DNA of 64,000 nucleotides from Ketobacter sp. MCCC 1A13808 (GTDB lineage: Bacteria; Pseudomonadota; Gammaproteobacteria; Pseudomonadales; Ketobacteraceae), in assembly GCF_009746715.1 (NCBI RefSeq), contig NZ_VRKW01000006.1:1-64000 (forward strand), in the 5' to 3' direction. A program made the position numbers and the translations under genes. This document shows, piece after piece, positions 9,188 through 17,438 of the stretch; the first letter of the stretch is position 1; each line of letters starts with the position of its first letter. The notes beneath the pieces were generated by a model that saw only the letters and a list, made by a program, of their open reading frames with translations, made no database searches and was not told the DNA's origin.

Positions 9188-9625
9188 ATGTTATTGGTTA
9201 AAGCTTTCCATCTTATCGCGGTTATTTGCTGGTTTGCGGGATTATTTTATTTACCCAGGCTGTTTGTTTATCACTGCCAAGCGCTTGCTGAAAACGATAC
9301 AACCGGTGCTGAACGCTTTAAAATCATGGAGCGCAAGCTATACCGCGGCATCATGACACCCTCCATGCTGATTGCTTTAGCTTTGGGTTTATGGATGCTG
9401 ATTGACCGCTGGGATCCGTACTTTAAAACCGCAGCGTGGATGCATATCAAACTCACTTTGGTGATCCTATTACTGATATATCATCATATTTGCGGACGCT
9501 TTCTAAAGCGGTTTGCAGAGGACAAAAACGAGCTTAGCGAGCGCTTCTATCGCGCCTTCAATGAGGCGCCTGTTTTAATTCTGGTAGCCGTCATTATTCT
9601 GGTAACGTTAAAAATGCCAACTTGA
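9188..9625 (+). CDS. hemJ: Protoporphyrinogen IX oxidase, HemJ type
   Basis: Membrane enzyme for the six-electron oxidation of protoporphyrinogen IX to protoporphyrin IX in heme synthesis, replacing HemG/HemY in many bacteria. The 145-aa protein has four hydrophobic helices. The family blocks KAFHLIAVICWFAGLFYLPR and MERKLYRGIMTP are visible, including the early conserved histidine. It sits between the ClC gene and a cupin gene in one direction, with small gaps. Confidence 0.92.
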   Translation: MLLVKAFHLIAVICWFAGLFYLPRLFVYHCQALAENDTTGAERFKIMERKLYRGIMTPSMLIALALGLWMLIDRWDPYFKTAAWMHIKLTLVILLLIYHHICGRFLKRFAEDKNELSERFYRAFNEAPVLILVAVIILVTLKMPT

Positions 9626-9659
9626 AGTCGCGATCCAGGCCTGCGCAGGAGGACCCGTC

Positions 9660-10034
9660 ATGGCTACGCAATGTAAACAATTTGACAGCAATAACGAATA
9701 CTATTTCCAAGAAGGCTGTTTTATCATTGAATGCAGTAATAGTGTGGATGACCCTGCAGTTTCTATCGCCCAAGCTCGGGTTGAAGCAGGTAAAACCACT
9801 CGCTGGCACCGTCTGATAAATACCACTGAGCGCTATCTGATTCTATCCGGAACCGGTATCGCTGAAACCGAAGACCGGCCGGCCACCCCCCTGACCCAGG
9901 GAGACATTCTAATAATACCCGCTGGTCACGCACAGCGGATTCATAACCCCGGGGATAGTGATTTAGTCTTTCTGGCCATTTGCAGTCCACGCTTTGAGGT
10001 CCGGAACTATCAAGATGCAGAGGATCTGGTTTAA
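9660..10034 (+). CDS. Small cupin-domain protein
   Basis: A 124-aa single-domain cupin of unknown substrate. Motif 1 is represented by the TTRWHRLINTTERYLILSG region (His and Glu ligands, though the second His of the canonical HxH is replaced). Motif 2 is PAGHAQRIHN near residues 91-100. The start at 9660 has a strong GGAGG 7 nt upstream. It lies between hemJ and NDH-2; a role in redox or metal sensing is only a guess. Confidence 0.75.
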   Translation: MATQCKQFDSNNEYYFQEGCFIIECSNSVDDPAVSIAQARVEAGKTTRWHRLINTTERYLILSGTGIAETEDRPATPLTQGDILIIPAGHAQRIHNPGDSDLVFLAICSPRFEVRNYQDAEDLV

Positions 10035-10073
10035 AATTAACCATTTGCATTTACACACCTGAAGGAAATCAAC

Positions 10074-11372
10074 ATGATGCTGCACCGTATTGTTGTCGTT
10101 GGCGGAGGTGCCGGCGGGTTGGAATTAGCAACCGTGCTGGGCAATAAAGCCGGTAGAAAACGGTTGGCAGAAGTCACTCTGGTTGACGCCAGCATGACTC
10201 ACCTGTGGAAACCCAAATTACATGAAGTCGCTGCCGGAGTGCTCAACGCTGACCTGGATGAGCTGAACTACGTTGCCCACGCTAAACGTCATCACTTTCG
10301 CTTTATCATGGGACGTATGTCAGGGCTGGATCGAGACAACAAAGAATTGGTGCTGGCTCCGCACTACAGCAATGGGGAGGAAGTACTGCCGGAGCGAAGA
10401 CTGTCCTACGACACCTTGGTCATTTCCATCGGTAGCAATACCAACGATTTTGGCACTCAGGGAGCGTCCGATCACTGCATTTTCCTGGATCAACGTGCAG
10501 CCGCCGAAGATTTCCACCGCCGCTTTCTGAACCAGTATCTCAAAGCGAGTCAATCGCACTCGGTTGAAGAGCCCCATTGTAATATTGCGATTGTCGGGGC
10601 CGGTGCCACTGGAGTGGAGTTAGCAGCAGAGCTATGCCATTCAGCTCATGAACTCGTGAGCTACGGCTTTGATCAGATTAAACCCGAAAATTTAACGATT
10701 ACTATCGTCGAGGCTTCACAACGGGTTCTGCCGGTTTTGTCAGAAAAGGCTTCTATCGCTATTTTGCAGCAACTGGAAGATCTGAACATTCGGGTGATGA
10801 CCAATGAGATGGTGACCGAGATCACCGAAGAGGGGTTGCACACCAAAAGCGGCAAATTCATTCCCGCCTCTTTGAAGGTCTGGAGCGCAGGCATCAAAGC
10901 GCCCGAATTCCTGAAGAACCTGGCCGGCCTGGAAAGTAACCGGATTAACCAGCTTATTGTCAAACCGACGCTGCAGACGACTCTGGACGAGCGCATTTTT
11001 GCGCTGGGAGACTGCGCCCAATGCCCACGCCCTGACAACGACTCTCCGGTGCCACCTCGTGCCCAATCAGCCCATCAACAGGCCATGCTACTGGCCAAAT
11101 CCTTAATTGGCTCACTGAAAGGGAAAGCACTGCTGGAGTTCCAATATGAAGATAAGGGTTCACTGATCTCCTTAAGCAAATACAGCAGCGTCGGCAATAT
11201 TATGGGCAATCTGAGTAAGGATTTCACTTTTGAAGGCAAAGTCGCACGATGGATGTACGTCACTCTGTACCGGATGCACCAGTTCACGCTGCACGGCACC
11301 TTGCGAACATTACTATTAATCATACGGGACAGGATTAACCGGCGGGCCAGCCCCAACTTGAAGCTGCACTAA
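10074..11372 (+). CDS. ndh: Type II NADH dehydrogenase (NDH-2)
   Basis: Non-pumping, membrane-associated flavoprotein passing electrons from NADH to quinone. The FAD Rossmann motif is VVGGGAGGLE (residues 8-17), the NADH-binding motif is VGAGATGVELAAEL (about 173-186), and the second FAD contact is ALGDCAQCP (about 311). The C-terminal HGTLRTLLLIIRDRI segment is an amphipathic membrane anchor. Length 432 aa is normal. GAAGGAAAT ribosome site just upstream. It ends the ClC-hemJ-cupin-ndh run, which pairs heme synthesis with a quinone-reducing entry point. Confidence 0.93.
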   Translation: MMLHRIVVVGGGAGGLELATVLGNKAGRKRLAEVTLVDASMTHLWKPKLHEVAAGVLNADLDELNYVAHAKRHHFRFIMGRMSGLDRDNKELVLAPHYSNGEEVLPERRLSYDTLVISIGSNTNDFGTQGASDHCIFLDQRAAAEDFHRRFLNQYLKASQSHSVEEPHCNIAIVGAGATGVELAAELCHSAHELVSYGFDQIKPENLTITIVEASQRVLPVLSEKASIAILQQLEDLNIRVMTNEMVTEITEEGLHTKSGKFIPASLKVWSAGIKAPEFLKNLAGLESNRINQLIVKPTLQTTLDERIFALGDCAQCPRPDNDSPVPPRAQSAHQQAMLLAKSLIGSLKGKALLEFQYEDKGSLISLSKYSSVGNIMGNLSKDFTFEGKVARWMYVTLYRMHQFTLHGTLRTLLLIIRDRINRRASPNLKLH

Positions 11373-11386
11373 AAGAGTCAAAAAAT

Positions 11387-11422
11387 ACTCGCCATGGCAG
11401 CCCAATCTGCAACATGGCGAGT
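11387..11422 (-). terminator. Strong hairpin downstream of ndh and lysR
   Basis: ACTCGCCATG (11387-11396) and CATGGCGAGT (11413-11422) form a perfect 10-bp stem with a 16-nt loop. On the minus strand it runs into ATTTTTTGACTC, a good U-tract for transcripts coming from the LysR side. On the plus strand it may also end ndh transcripts, with weaker U's. Confidence 0.7.
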
Positions 11423-11616
11423 GCATTTAACGCACAAATGCTAGAAGAGAAGATAGCAAGAGTTCTGTTTAACCACGCACACTCGGTCAAAACAGTTTTT
11501 GTAGACTGGTTAGTCACGGGCCTTATTGTATTAAATCTAAACGCTAATGCAACTGACCTTTAGTAACAAGATAATTGGCCAAACTGTCCACTCTAATTTA
11601 GAAACGAATAACCGTT

Positions 11617-11715
11617 GTGGTAACGCGCAAGCAGTCAAAGCTTAAGCTGGCGCTGATTGCCCTACTGCTATGCCCCCTTGGAATGTTGGAGTGCCCTGTG
11701 CTGGTACACGCTTAA
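11617..11715 (+). CDS. Tiny signal-peptide-like ORF, possibly a gene remnant
   Basis: A 32-codon frame starting GTG at 11617. It encodes a basic N-terminus (TRKQSKLK), a hydrophobic core (LALIALLLCPLG) and a small-residue end (LVHA), then TAA. This is exactly the shape of a Sec signal peptide with no mature protein. It may be the start of a lost secreted protein, a small membrane peptide, or chance. No good ribosome site is visible. It converges on and overlaps the end of the LysR gene by 4 bp. Confidence 0.25.
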   Translation: MVTRKQSKLKLALIALLLCPLGMLECPVLVHA

Positions 11716-12626
11716 TATACTCTTCCAGCTATTTCCCGACTCACCCTGGCAATCTGCTCTGCCAAAAAACAGGTTGCCGGTCCGGCAGCATCTTTATCCT
11801 TATAAATTAGATATAGGTGGCCGAATCGACTGCCCCCTTCAGCCATATCCAATGCCTGTAATTCTCCGCTGCGCAAATCGTCTTCAATTTGAAGCCTGGG
11901 TACCCAGGCGAAGCCCAGCCCCTGCTTTAGGGCTCTGACGGAGGTGGTAATGTTGGTCACTGTCCAGCGCTGTTCGGCCTCTAACCAGGGAGCACTGAGC
12001 CTGCGTTGCGGACCGGAATCCCGAGTGACCAATTGTCTCTGCTGCTTTAAATCCTGGAGTGTAATCTTACGATCCAGGCCGTTCAAAGGATGATCAGGGC
12101 TGGCAACGCAAACAAACTCCAGACGTAAGAGGGGCTCCCCGGCAAAACCCTGAGGCACGCTAGGGGACACCAATAGATCCAGTTGCCCGCTCACCAACAG
12201 GTCCTGACCACCCGATAGCACGGATTCCATCAGTTCAACCCGCGTATCCGGATAACGCTGGGAAAACTGCGCTAAAACGCACAATAATTCGGTGTACGGA
12301 AATACTACATCCACAGAGACATCAATACGCGCTTCTATTCCCCGCGCCAGGTTCTCTGCAATTTTCTCCAAAGAAATCGCGCTGTCGAGCAACTGCTTGG
12401 AACGCCTCAACAACACCTCCCCCTCTTTGGTCAAAACCGCCTTGCGCCCAATAACGCTGAGCACTTTTACACCCAAAACCTGTTCCAGTTTCTTTACCGA
12501 ATAACTGAGGGTGGATTGTGTCTTGTGAATCTTTTCAGCCGCTTGGGCGTATCCTCCATGCTCTACAACCGCTTGAAACGCACGCCACTGCTCTAGAGTG
12601 ACATTTGGAATAACAGTACCTGACAC
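11712..12626 (-). CDS. LysR-type transcriptional regulator
   Basis: DNA-binding regulator of 304 aa, divergent from an azoreductase gene that it probably controls. The N-terminal winged HTH is clear (LEQWRAFQAVVEHGGYAQAAEKIHKTQSTLSYSVKKLEQ, roughly residues 10-48). It is followed by a linker helix and a two-lobed effector domain (about 90-290). The start chosen is GTG at 12626 because AAGGGAG lies 8 nt upstream and it gives the usual LysR length. The longer frame to 12776 would run through the palindromic operator region and has no ribosome site. Confidence 0.9.
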   Translation of the reverse strand: MSGTVIPNVTLEQWRAFQAVVEHGGYAQAAEKIHKTQSTLSYSVKKLEQVLGVKVLSVIGRKAVLTKEGEVLLRRSKQLLDSAISLEKIAENLARGIEARIDVSVDVVFPYTELLCVLAQFSQRYPDTRVELMESVLSGGQDLLVSGQLDLLVSPSVPQGFAGEPLLRLEFVCVASPDHPLNGLDRKITLQDLKQQRQLVTRDSGPQRRLSAPWLEAEQRWTVTNITTSVRALKQGLGFAWVPRLQIEDDLRSGELQALDMAEGGSRFGHLYLIYKDKDAAGPATCFLAEQIARVSREIAGRVY

Positions 12627-12669
12627 AGTGAGCGCTCCCTTAGCAAACGATCCAAACATCTTATGTTTC

Positions 12670-12700
12670 GAATATTTCGATATTATCTTACGAAATATTC
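12670..12700. promoter_or_regulatory. Palindromic operator between lysR and azoR-like gene
   Basis: GAATATTTCG (12670-12679) and CGAAATATTC (12691-12700) form a perfect 10-bp inverted repeat separated by 11 bp. This fits the T-N11-A design of LysR-family sites. More TTCGAA half sites lie close by (near 12667 and 12714), so several dimers may bind side by side. Confidence 0.75.
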
Positions 12701-12786
12701 CGATTTTAAATCTATTTATTCGAACTAATATGGTTTCAACACCGAAACAAACCACATTCGATACAGGACATTCCAAGGAGCCGATT

Positions 12787-13392
12787 ATGAACTTACTTCA
12801 CATCAGCAGCAGCCTTTTCAGTGATCAGGGTAATTCCAAACAACTTGCCGACCATTTCGTTCAAACATGGATTGCGCAACACCCGGACGGCGCGGTAACC
12901 GAGCGCGACCTGAGTAAAGACCCGGTACCCCACCTGGATCAGGCAACGTTCACTGCAAATATCACCGCTGTCGATCAACGCACCGAGCAGCAACGGGCAC
13001 AGGCACGCTTAGCCGACACCCTAGTAGAGGAACTGATGGAGGCCGATGTTCTTGTGCTGAGTGTGCCTATGTACAATTTTGGTATCCCGTCCACATTGAA
13101 AGCCTGGATCGATAACGTGGCACGTGCAGGCACCACGTTCAAATACACAGCAACAGGCCCGGTCGGATTAGTGAAAAACACCAAAGCAGTTGTGCTGACT
13201 GCACGAGGCGGTGCCTATGTTGGTACACCAAACGACACGCAAACACCCTACCTGACAACACTGCTGGGATTTCTGGGTATAACCGACGTGCAATTTATTT
13301 ACGCTGAACGGTTGAATATGGAGCCGGAAAAAGCGCCTGAGATTATAAACAGAGCAAAAGCCGAGGCCGAAAAGCTGGCAGCGAGCACCTGA
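12787..13392 (+). CDS. azoR: FMN-dependent NADH:quinone reductase / azoreductase (AzoR family)
   Basis: Flavodoxin-like enzyme that reduces quinones, and azo compounds in vitro, by two electrons, protecting against electrophiles and thiol stress. The FMN-phosphate loop lies at the N-terminus (SSSLFSDQGNSKQLADHF). The PMYNFGIPSTLKAWIDNVAR block near residue 90 and the later TARGG loop are family hallmarks. ATG at 12787 has AAGGAG 8 nt upstream and gives 201 aa, the usual length; upstream in-frame codons cross the operator. A pirin gene follows in the same direction, a frequent pairing under LysR control. Confidence 0.93.
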   Translation: MNLLHISSSLFSDQGNSKQLADHFVQTWIAQHPDGAVTERDLSKDPVPHLDQATFTANITAVDQRTEQQRAQARLADTLVEELMEADVLVLSVPMYNFGIPSTLKAWIDNVARAGTTFKYTATGPVGLVKNTKAVVLTARGGAYVGTPNDTQTPYLTTLLGFLGITDVQFIYAERLNMEPEKAPEIINRAKAEAEKLAAST

Positions 13393-13471
13393 AACCCACA
13401 GTGAAAACGACGGTGATCGCCATACACCTTAGTTGAAGCACGTAGCCAAAACACGTTAAGGAGAGCCCAAT

Positions 13472-14311
13472 ATGAACACGATAATGCATCGCTTAACCGC
13501 TCAACCCGCCTCCGACGGAGCAGGTGTTAAAATCAAGCGCGTCTCCCCGGGTAGGGGTTACCGTATTCTGGATCCATTTCTGATGCTTGATGAGCTCCGT
13601 TCGGATTCCGCAGGGGATTATGCTGCAGGCTTTCCATCGCACCCGCACCGGGGCTTTGAAACCATTACTTACATGCGCAAGGGGTTACTTGAGCATCAGG
13701 ATCACCTGGGAAATCGAGGTGTTATAGAAAATGGTGGTGCCCAGTGGATGACAGCCGGGCGTGGAGTCATCCACTCAGAAATGCCATTGCAGAAAGAAGG
13801 TTTTTTTCATGGCTTCCAACTGTGGTTGAACCTGCCGGCAAATGAAAAAATGCGCGATCCGGAATACCACAATCTGAAGGCTGACGATATTCCACTGATA
13901 CGGGAAGGTACCCATGTGATTCACGTGCTGGGGGGCCGCTTCCTTGCCGGCAGCACAGTCACAAGCGGTCCGATAGGAGACCGGTCAACCGACCCTCACC
14001 TGTGGGATATTGAACTCAATGATGGCAACGAATTGAGCTTGAGACTGGATCCGGGCCTTAACGTACTGCTGTATGCCTATGAGGGTAAGCTCAGCGTGAA
14101 CGGCGAGCCTTTGTTTACGCACCAAATGGCCACCACGGAGTCGGGGACCGCTTTGAGCCTGAAGGCGGAAAGCTCGGCCAAGGTGCTATTGCTGGCGGGA
14201 CGTCCGCTTGCGGAACCGGTCGCCCAGTACGGCCCTTTTGTCATGAACACCCGGGAGCAGATAGAAGAAGCTATCCATGAGTATCAGTCAGGAGCCTTGA
14301 CCGGCTCCTGA
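13472..14311 (+). CDS. Pirin family protein (possible quercetinase-type bicupin)
   Basis: Cytoplasmic bicupin iron protein, 279 aa. The four metal ligands of characterised pirins are present at matching positions: H57 and H59 in FPSHPHRGFET, H101 and E103 in RGVIHSEMP. Members have been reported as quercetin dioxygenases or redox-linked regulators; the substrate here is unknown. AAGGAG lies upstream of the ATG. It follows azoR by about 80 bp and ends in a hairpin that overlaps its stop codon. Confidence 0.9.
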   Translation: MNTIMHRLTAQPASDGAGVKIKRVSPGRGYRILDPFLMLDELRSDSAGDYAAGFPSHPHRGFETITYMRKGLLEHQDHLGNRGVIENGGAQWMTAGRGVIHSEMPLQKEGFFHGFQLWLNLPANEKMRDPEYHNLKADDIPLIREGTHVIHVLGGRFLAGSTVTSGPIGDRSTDPHLWDIELNDGNELSLRLDPGLNVLLYAYEGKLSVNGEPLFTHQMATTESGTALSLKAESSAKVLLLAGRPLAEPVAQYGPFVMNTREQIEEAIHEYQSGALTGS

Positions 14312-14312
14312 C
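14287..14312 (+). terminator. Hairpin overlapping the pirin stop codon
   Basis: GTCAGGAGCC and GGCTCCTGAC form a perfect 10-bp stem with loop TTGACC; the TGA stop lies within the right arm. The T's downstream are few (CGGTTATTCT), so it may be a weak intrinsic terminator or an RNA 3'-end protector. Confidence 0.55.
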
Positions 14313-14365
14313 CGGTTATTCTGTCGCAGCGACCTGCACTGCCATCTCACTGATGCATACCGTGC

Positions 14366-14824
14366 TCAGTGATGATGGTGATGGGATTCGCTATCATCGG
14401 CATCCCTCTTTACCGTCAACGGCACTTCCAGCTTTTCACCATCGGAAAACTCGAGCTCCACTGTAACCGTTTCCCCTTCTTTTAGCGGCTGCTTCAAACC
14501 GATCAGCATGATATGACGGCCTCCGGGCTCGAATGAAATACTGCGGCCCGAAAGCACATCAAATTTCTTCACCGGGCGCATGGCTGTCACTCCGTGAGCG
14601 CCAACCACCATATGCATTTCCGCGGTTTCAGCAACGGCACTGCTGGCTTTAACTAATACACGATCACGCTTACTTTCATTCTTCAGCTCAAAATAAGCCG
14701 CCGTAGTACCCGTTACCGGGGGCACCATCCGAACCCAGCCTTTTTCCACACTAAGCTCGGTAGCGGCGATAACCACACCGGAAAATCCGAGAGCCAATGT
14801 CATCACAACTGTTTTAATCCACAT
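14366..14824 (-). CDS. PCuAC-type periplasmic copper chaperone with a natural His5 tail
   Basis: Periplasmic Cu(I) carrier that helps load the CuA centre of cytochrome oxidase together with SCO. Signal peptide at about residues 1-21. The mature domain has the family's Met/His copper site, visible as EMHMVV and RHIMLIG. The last residues are SESHHHHH followed by a stop, an unusual genuine polyhistidine end. ATG at 14824 is preferred because AAGGA lies 9 nt upstream; a GTG two codons earlier is possible. It follows the SCO gene by 12 bp. Confidence 0.9.
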   Translation of the reverse strand: MWIKTVVMTLALGFSGVVIAATELSVEKGWVRMVPPVTGTTAAYFELKNESKRDRVLVKASSAVAETAEMHMVVGAHGVTAMRPVKKFDVLSGRSISFEPGGRHIMLIGLKQPLKEGETVTVELEFSDGEKLEVPLTVKRDADDSESHHHHH

Positions 14825-14836
14825 GATCACTATTCC

Positions 14837-15427
14837 TTATAATAAACTTTCAATACCCTCGACAATTTTGTCGATAGGTTCATCAGTACCGTACAGTGCC
14901 CGGATGCGTCCGGCGTCATCCAATAAATAAATATAATCGCTGTGGGAAAACAATATCCCGGCGGCGGATTCCGATTTCTGCTCTATCGCAATGACACCAT
15001 ACAGCTTGTTCACTTCTGCAATTTGCTCCGGTGTTCCGGTGAATCCCACAAACTCTTTACCGAAATACGGCAGATATTGCTTCAGCCGCTCTACCGTGTC
15101 GCGCACCGGATCAAAGGTAATAAAAACTGGCTGCACTTTGCTACGACTATCACCCAGTGCATTCATCACATTGGCCATACGATTCAACACCATAGGGCAT
15201 ATATCAGGACAATGGGTATAGCCAAAATTCAGCAACACCACTTTACCTGCAAAATCACTTAATTTGCCCTTCCCCCCTTCAGTTGAATCGAGCTGAAAAT
15301 CACCGCCGAGCTTGTTATTGACCGGTAACTCCTGCTTTGCAGAAGATTGTGAATCACAGGCGGTAAGCGGCAGGACCAGCAACAAGCTCAATATTGGGCC
15401 CGACACTAGCTTAAGCAATGATTTCAT
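14837..15427 (-). CDS. SCO1/SenC copper chaperone lipoprotein
   Basis: Thioredoxin-fold, membrane-tethered protein that delivers copper to, and keeps reduced, the CuA site of cytochrome c oxidase. The signal peptide ends in a lipobox (LTAC, Cys near residue 24). The copper and redox cysteines are in GYTHCPDICPMV (CxxxC), and the third ligand His is in LFSHSDY. ATG at 15427 with GGGAG upstream is preferred over a TTG at 15466. First gene of a two-gene minus-strand unit with PCuAC. Confidence 0.93.
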   Translation of the reverse strand: MKSLLKLVSGPILSLLLVLPLTACDSQSSAKQELPVNNKLGGDFQLDSTEGGKGKLSDFAGKVVLLNFGYTHCPDICPMVLNRMANVMNALGDSRSKVQPVFITFDPVRDTVERLKQYLPYFGKEFVGFTGTPEQIAEVNKLYGVIAIEQKSESAAGILFSHSDYIYLLDDAGRIRALYGTDEPIDKIVEGIESLL

Positions 15428-15503
15428 GTATTTGCAGACTCCCTGATTTATAACGAAATTTTGCACGCTTCGATACTAACTTAAAGCCAGCGTTGCTGAA
15501 ACT

Positions 15504-15532
15504 GTGAAAACTGCCGCAGTCCCCTGTATAAT
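15504..15532 (+). promoter_or_regulatory. miaB promoter
   Basis: GTGAAA (15504-15509), 17-bp spacer and a perfect TATAAT (15527-15532) followed by GCGC, about 30 bp upstream of the miaB ATG. Confidence 0.6.
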
Positions 15533-15565
15533 GCGCATCCCCTGTAATGCTCTGATGTTGATACC

Positions 15566-16927
15566 ATGCGCAAGAAACTGTTTATTGAGACCCACGGCTG
15601 CCAAATGAACGAATACGACTCCAATCGTATGGCCGATTTATTGGGCGTTTCCTACCAACTGGAGTTGACAGACAAGGCGGAGGATGCTGATGTCTTGCTG
15701 CTCAACACCTGCTCCATCCGGGAAAAGGCGCAAGAAAAAGTATTCCATCAGCTTGGACGCTGGAAAAAATTAAAAGACCGTAATCCTGAACTGGTGATCG
15801 GAGTCGGAGGCTGTGTAGCAAGCCAGGAAGGCTCGGCAATTCGTGATCGAGCGCCCTATGTCGACATGGTGTTTGGCCCACAAACATTGCACCGTCTACC
15901 CAATATGATCGAAACCATCGACGTTACGCACGAACCAGTTGTCGATGTCAGCTTCCCGGAAATAGAAAAGTTCGATAATTTGCCGGAGCCCAGTGTAGAC
16001 GGGCCGAAGGCCTTTGTATCCATCATGGAGGGCTGCAGCAAGTACTGCACATTTTGCGTCGTACCCTACACGCGAGGCGAGGAAATAAGCCGACGCTTTG
16101 AAGACGTCATTAAAGAAGTAACTCACCTGGCCAACCAGGGTGTTCGTGAGGTCAACCTTTTGGGGCAGAATGTGAACGCCTATCGCGGCGAAAATGCGGA
16201 AGGCGATCAGGTTGATTTGGCTGAGTTAATCGACCGCATCTCCGATATACAGGGCATCGGCCGTATCCGGTTCACCACCAGCCATCCGGTTGAATTCAGT
16301 GATTCCCTTATCGACATATACGCCCGCGCGCCCAAATTGGTCAGCCATCTCCACTTGCCAGTGCAAAGTGGATCAGATCGCATCCTAAGCGCCATGAAAC
16401 GGGGGCATCTGGCTGACGAATACCGCGCCAAGATCGCGCGCATTGTTGCGAATCGCCCCGACATCAGCTTGTCATCCGATTTTATCATCGGTTTCCCCGG
16501 AGAAACCGAGGACGACTTTAACGACACCCTTCAGCTCATTGACGACATTGGCTTTGATACCAGCTTCAGCTTTATCTACAGCGCCCGCCCGGGAACACCG
16601 GCGGCCGATCTGGTGGATGACACACCGATGGTCGAGAAGAAGCGTCGATTATCTCTATTGCAACACCGTATTTTACAGAATGCGCAGGAGATAAGCCGCC
16701 GCATGGTGGGAAGTGAACAGGTTATTCTGGTTGATGGCATCTCAAGAAAAGATCCTGGCCAGCTACAGGGGCGCACTGAAAACAATCGGGTGGTGAATTT
16801 CAGACATGACGATGACGAACTAATCGGCCGCTTTGTCAAGGTGCATATTGAACAGGCACTACCAAACTCGTTGCTGGGTCGTTTCTGTGAAATGGCGGAA
16901 GATAATTTGGAGCTGACGTCGCCGTAA
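15566..16927 (+). CDS. miaB: tRNA-2-methylthio-N6-dimethylallyladenosine synthase MiaB
   Basis: Radical-SAM methylthiotransferase that converts i6A37 to ms2i6A37 in tRNAs reading UNN codons. The auxiliary cluster cysteines are C12, C49 and C83. The radical-SAM triad is C157, C161 and C164 in the CSKYCTFC motif. A TRAM RNA-binding domain closes the protein (about 380-445). Length 453 aa is normal. It starts the miaB-phoH-ybeY-corC-lnt gene order common in gammaproteobacteria. Confidence 0.97.
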   Translation: MRKKLFIETHGCQMNEYDSNRMADLLGVSYQLELTDKAEDADVLLLNTCSIREKAQEKVFHQLGRWKKLKDRNPELVIGVGGCVASQEGSAIRDRAPYVDMVFGPQTLHRLPNMIETIDVTHEPVVDVSFPEIEKFDNLPEPSVDGPKAFVSIMEGCSKYCTFCVVPYTRGEEISRRFEDVIKEVTHLANQGVREVNLLGQNVNAYRGENAEGDQVDLAELIDRISDIQGIGRIRFTTSHPVEFSDSLIDIYARAPKLVSHLHLPVQSGSDRILSAMKRGHLADEYRAKIARIVANRPDISLSSDFIIGFPGETEDDFNDTLQLIDDIGFDTSFSFIYSARPGTPAADLVDDTPMVEKKRRLSLLQHRILQNAQEISRRMVGSEQVILVDGISRKDPGQLQGRTENNRVVNFRHDDDELIGRFVKVHIEQALPNSLLGRFCEMAEDNLELTSP

Positions 16928-17438
16928 TAAAGGCCGCAAAAAATAAACGGTGGCCGGCGATAAAAATCGTCCGGACCACCGCATCCTGCGTTGTTCACGA
17001 ATACAGCAAACTATAAAAGAAACCCGGAAACCCGCACGAATACGACTTAATTTCGTACCGGCTTCCATGCTAACACCCCAGCATATTGCCCCAATGGGTT
17101 TCTACAGGCTTTCCCCCAGGAATACTGATGTCTCGTTGAAACAAACACGACAAGACTAATGCAGAGTGCGTGCCAACTTCATAAACCGCTGTTTTATAAG
17201 AAAAATGTTCGATAAGCCGATATTCCGAATCAAAGTAGTGTAAATTACTCCGACGATTGCAGCCCTCAAGCCGGTTAAAAAGCGAACTAATTTAACACCC
17301 TGGCGAACAACCGAAGGGAGCAAAAAGTGAGTGCACGAGCACCATTTATTCTTAAAAAGAATTTACGCTTTTCCTGAATAGCGCTTCCGTATATTCTTAT
17401 AACCATTCAACAATTGAAGGGCGTTCCACGCATCCACA
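16928..17438 (+). other. 511-bp gap between miaB and phoH-like gene
   Basis: Holds a 13-bp bulged hairpin right after miaB (16949-16980: GGTGGCCGGCGAT, loop AAAA, ATCGTCCGGACCACC) without a clear U-tract. Near the right end is a 16-codon ORF (17327-17377, GTG start, AAGGGAG upstream; MSARAPFILKKNLRFS). No longer gene, tRNA or repeat was recognised. The gap is long for this normally compact neighbourhood, so a small RNA or leader is possible. Confidence 0.4.

Noticed and set aside
16949-16980. Hairpin after miaB as a standard terminator
   Set aside because: Stem has two bulges and lacks a following U-tract; kept only as part of the gap description.
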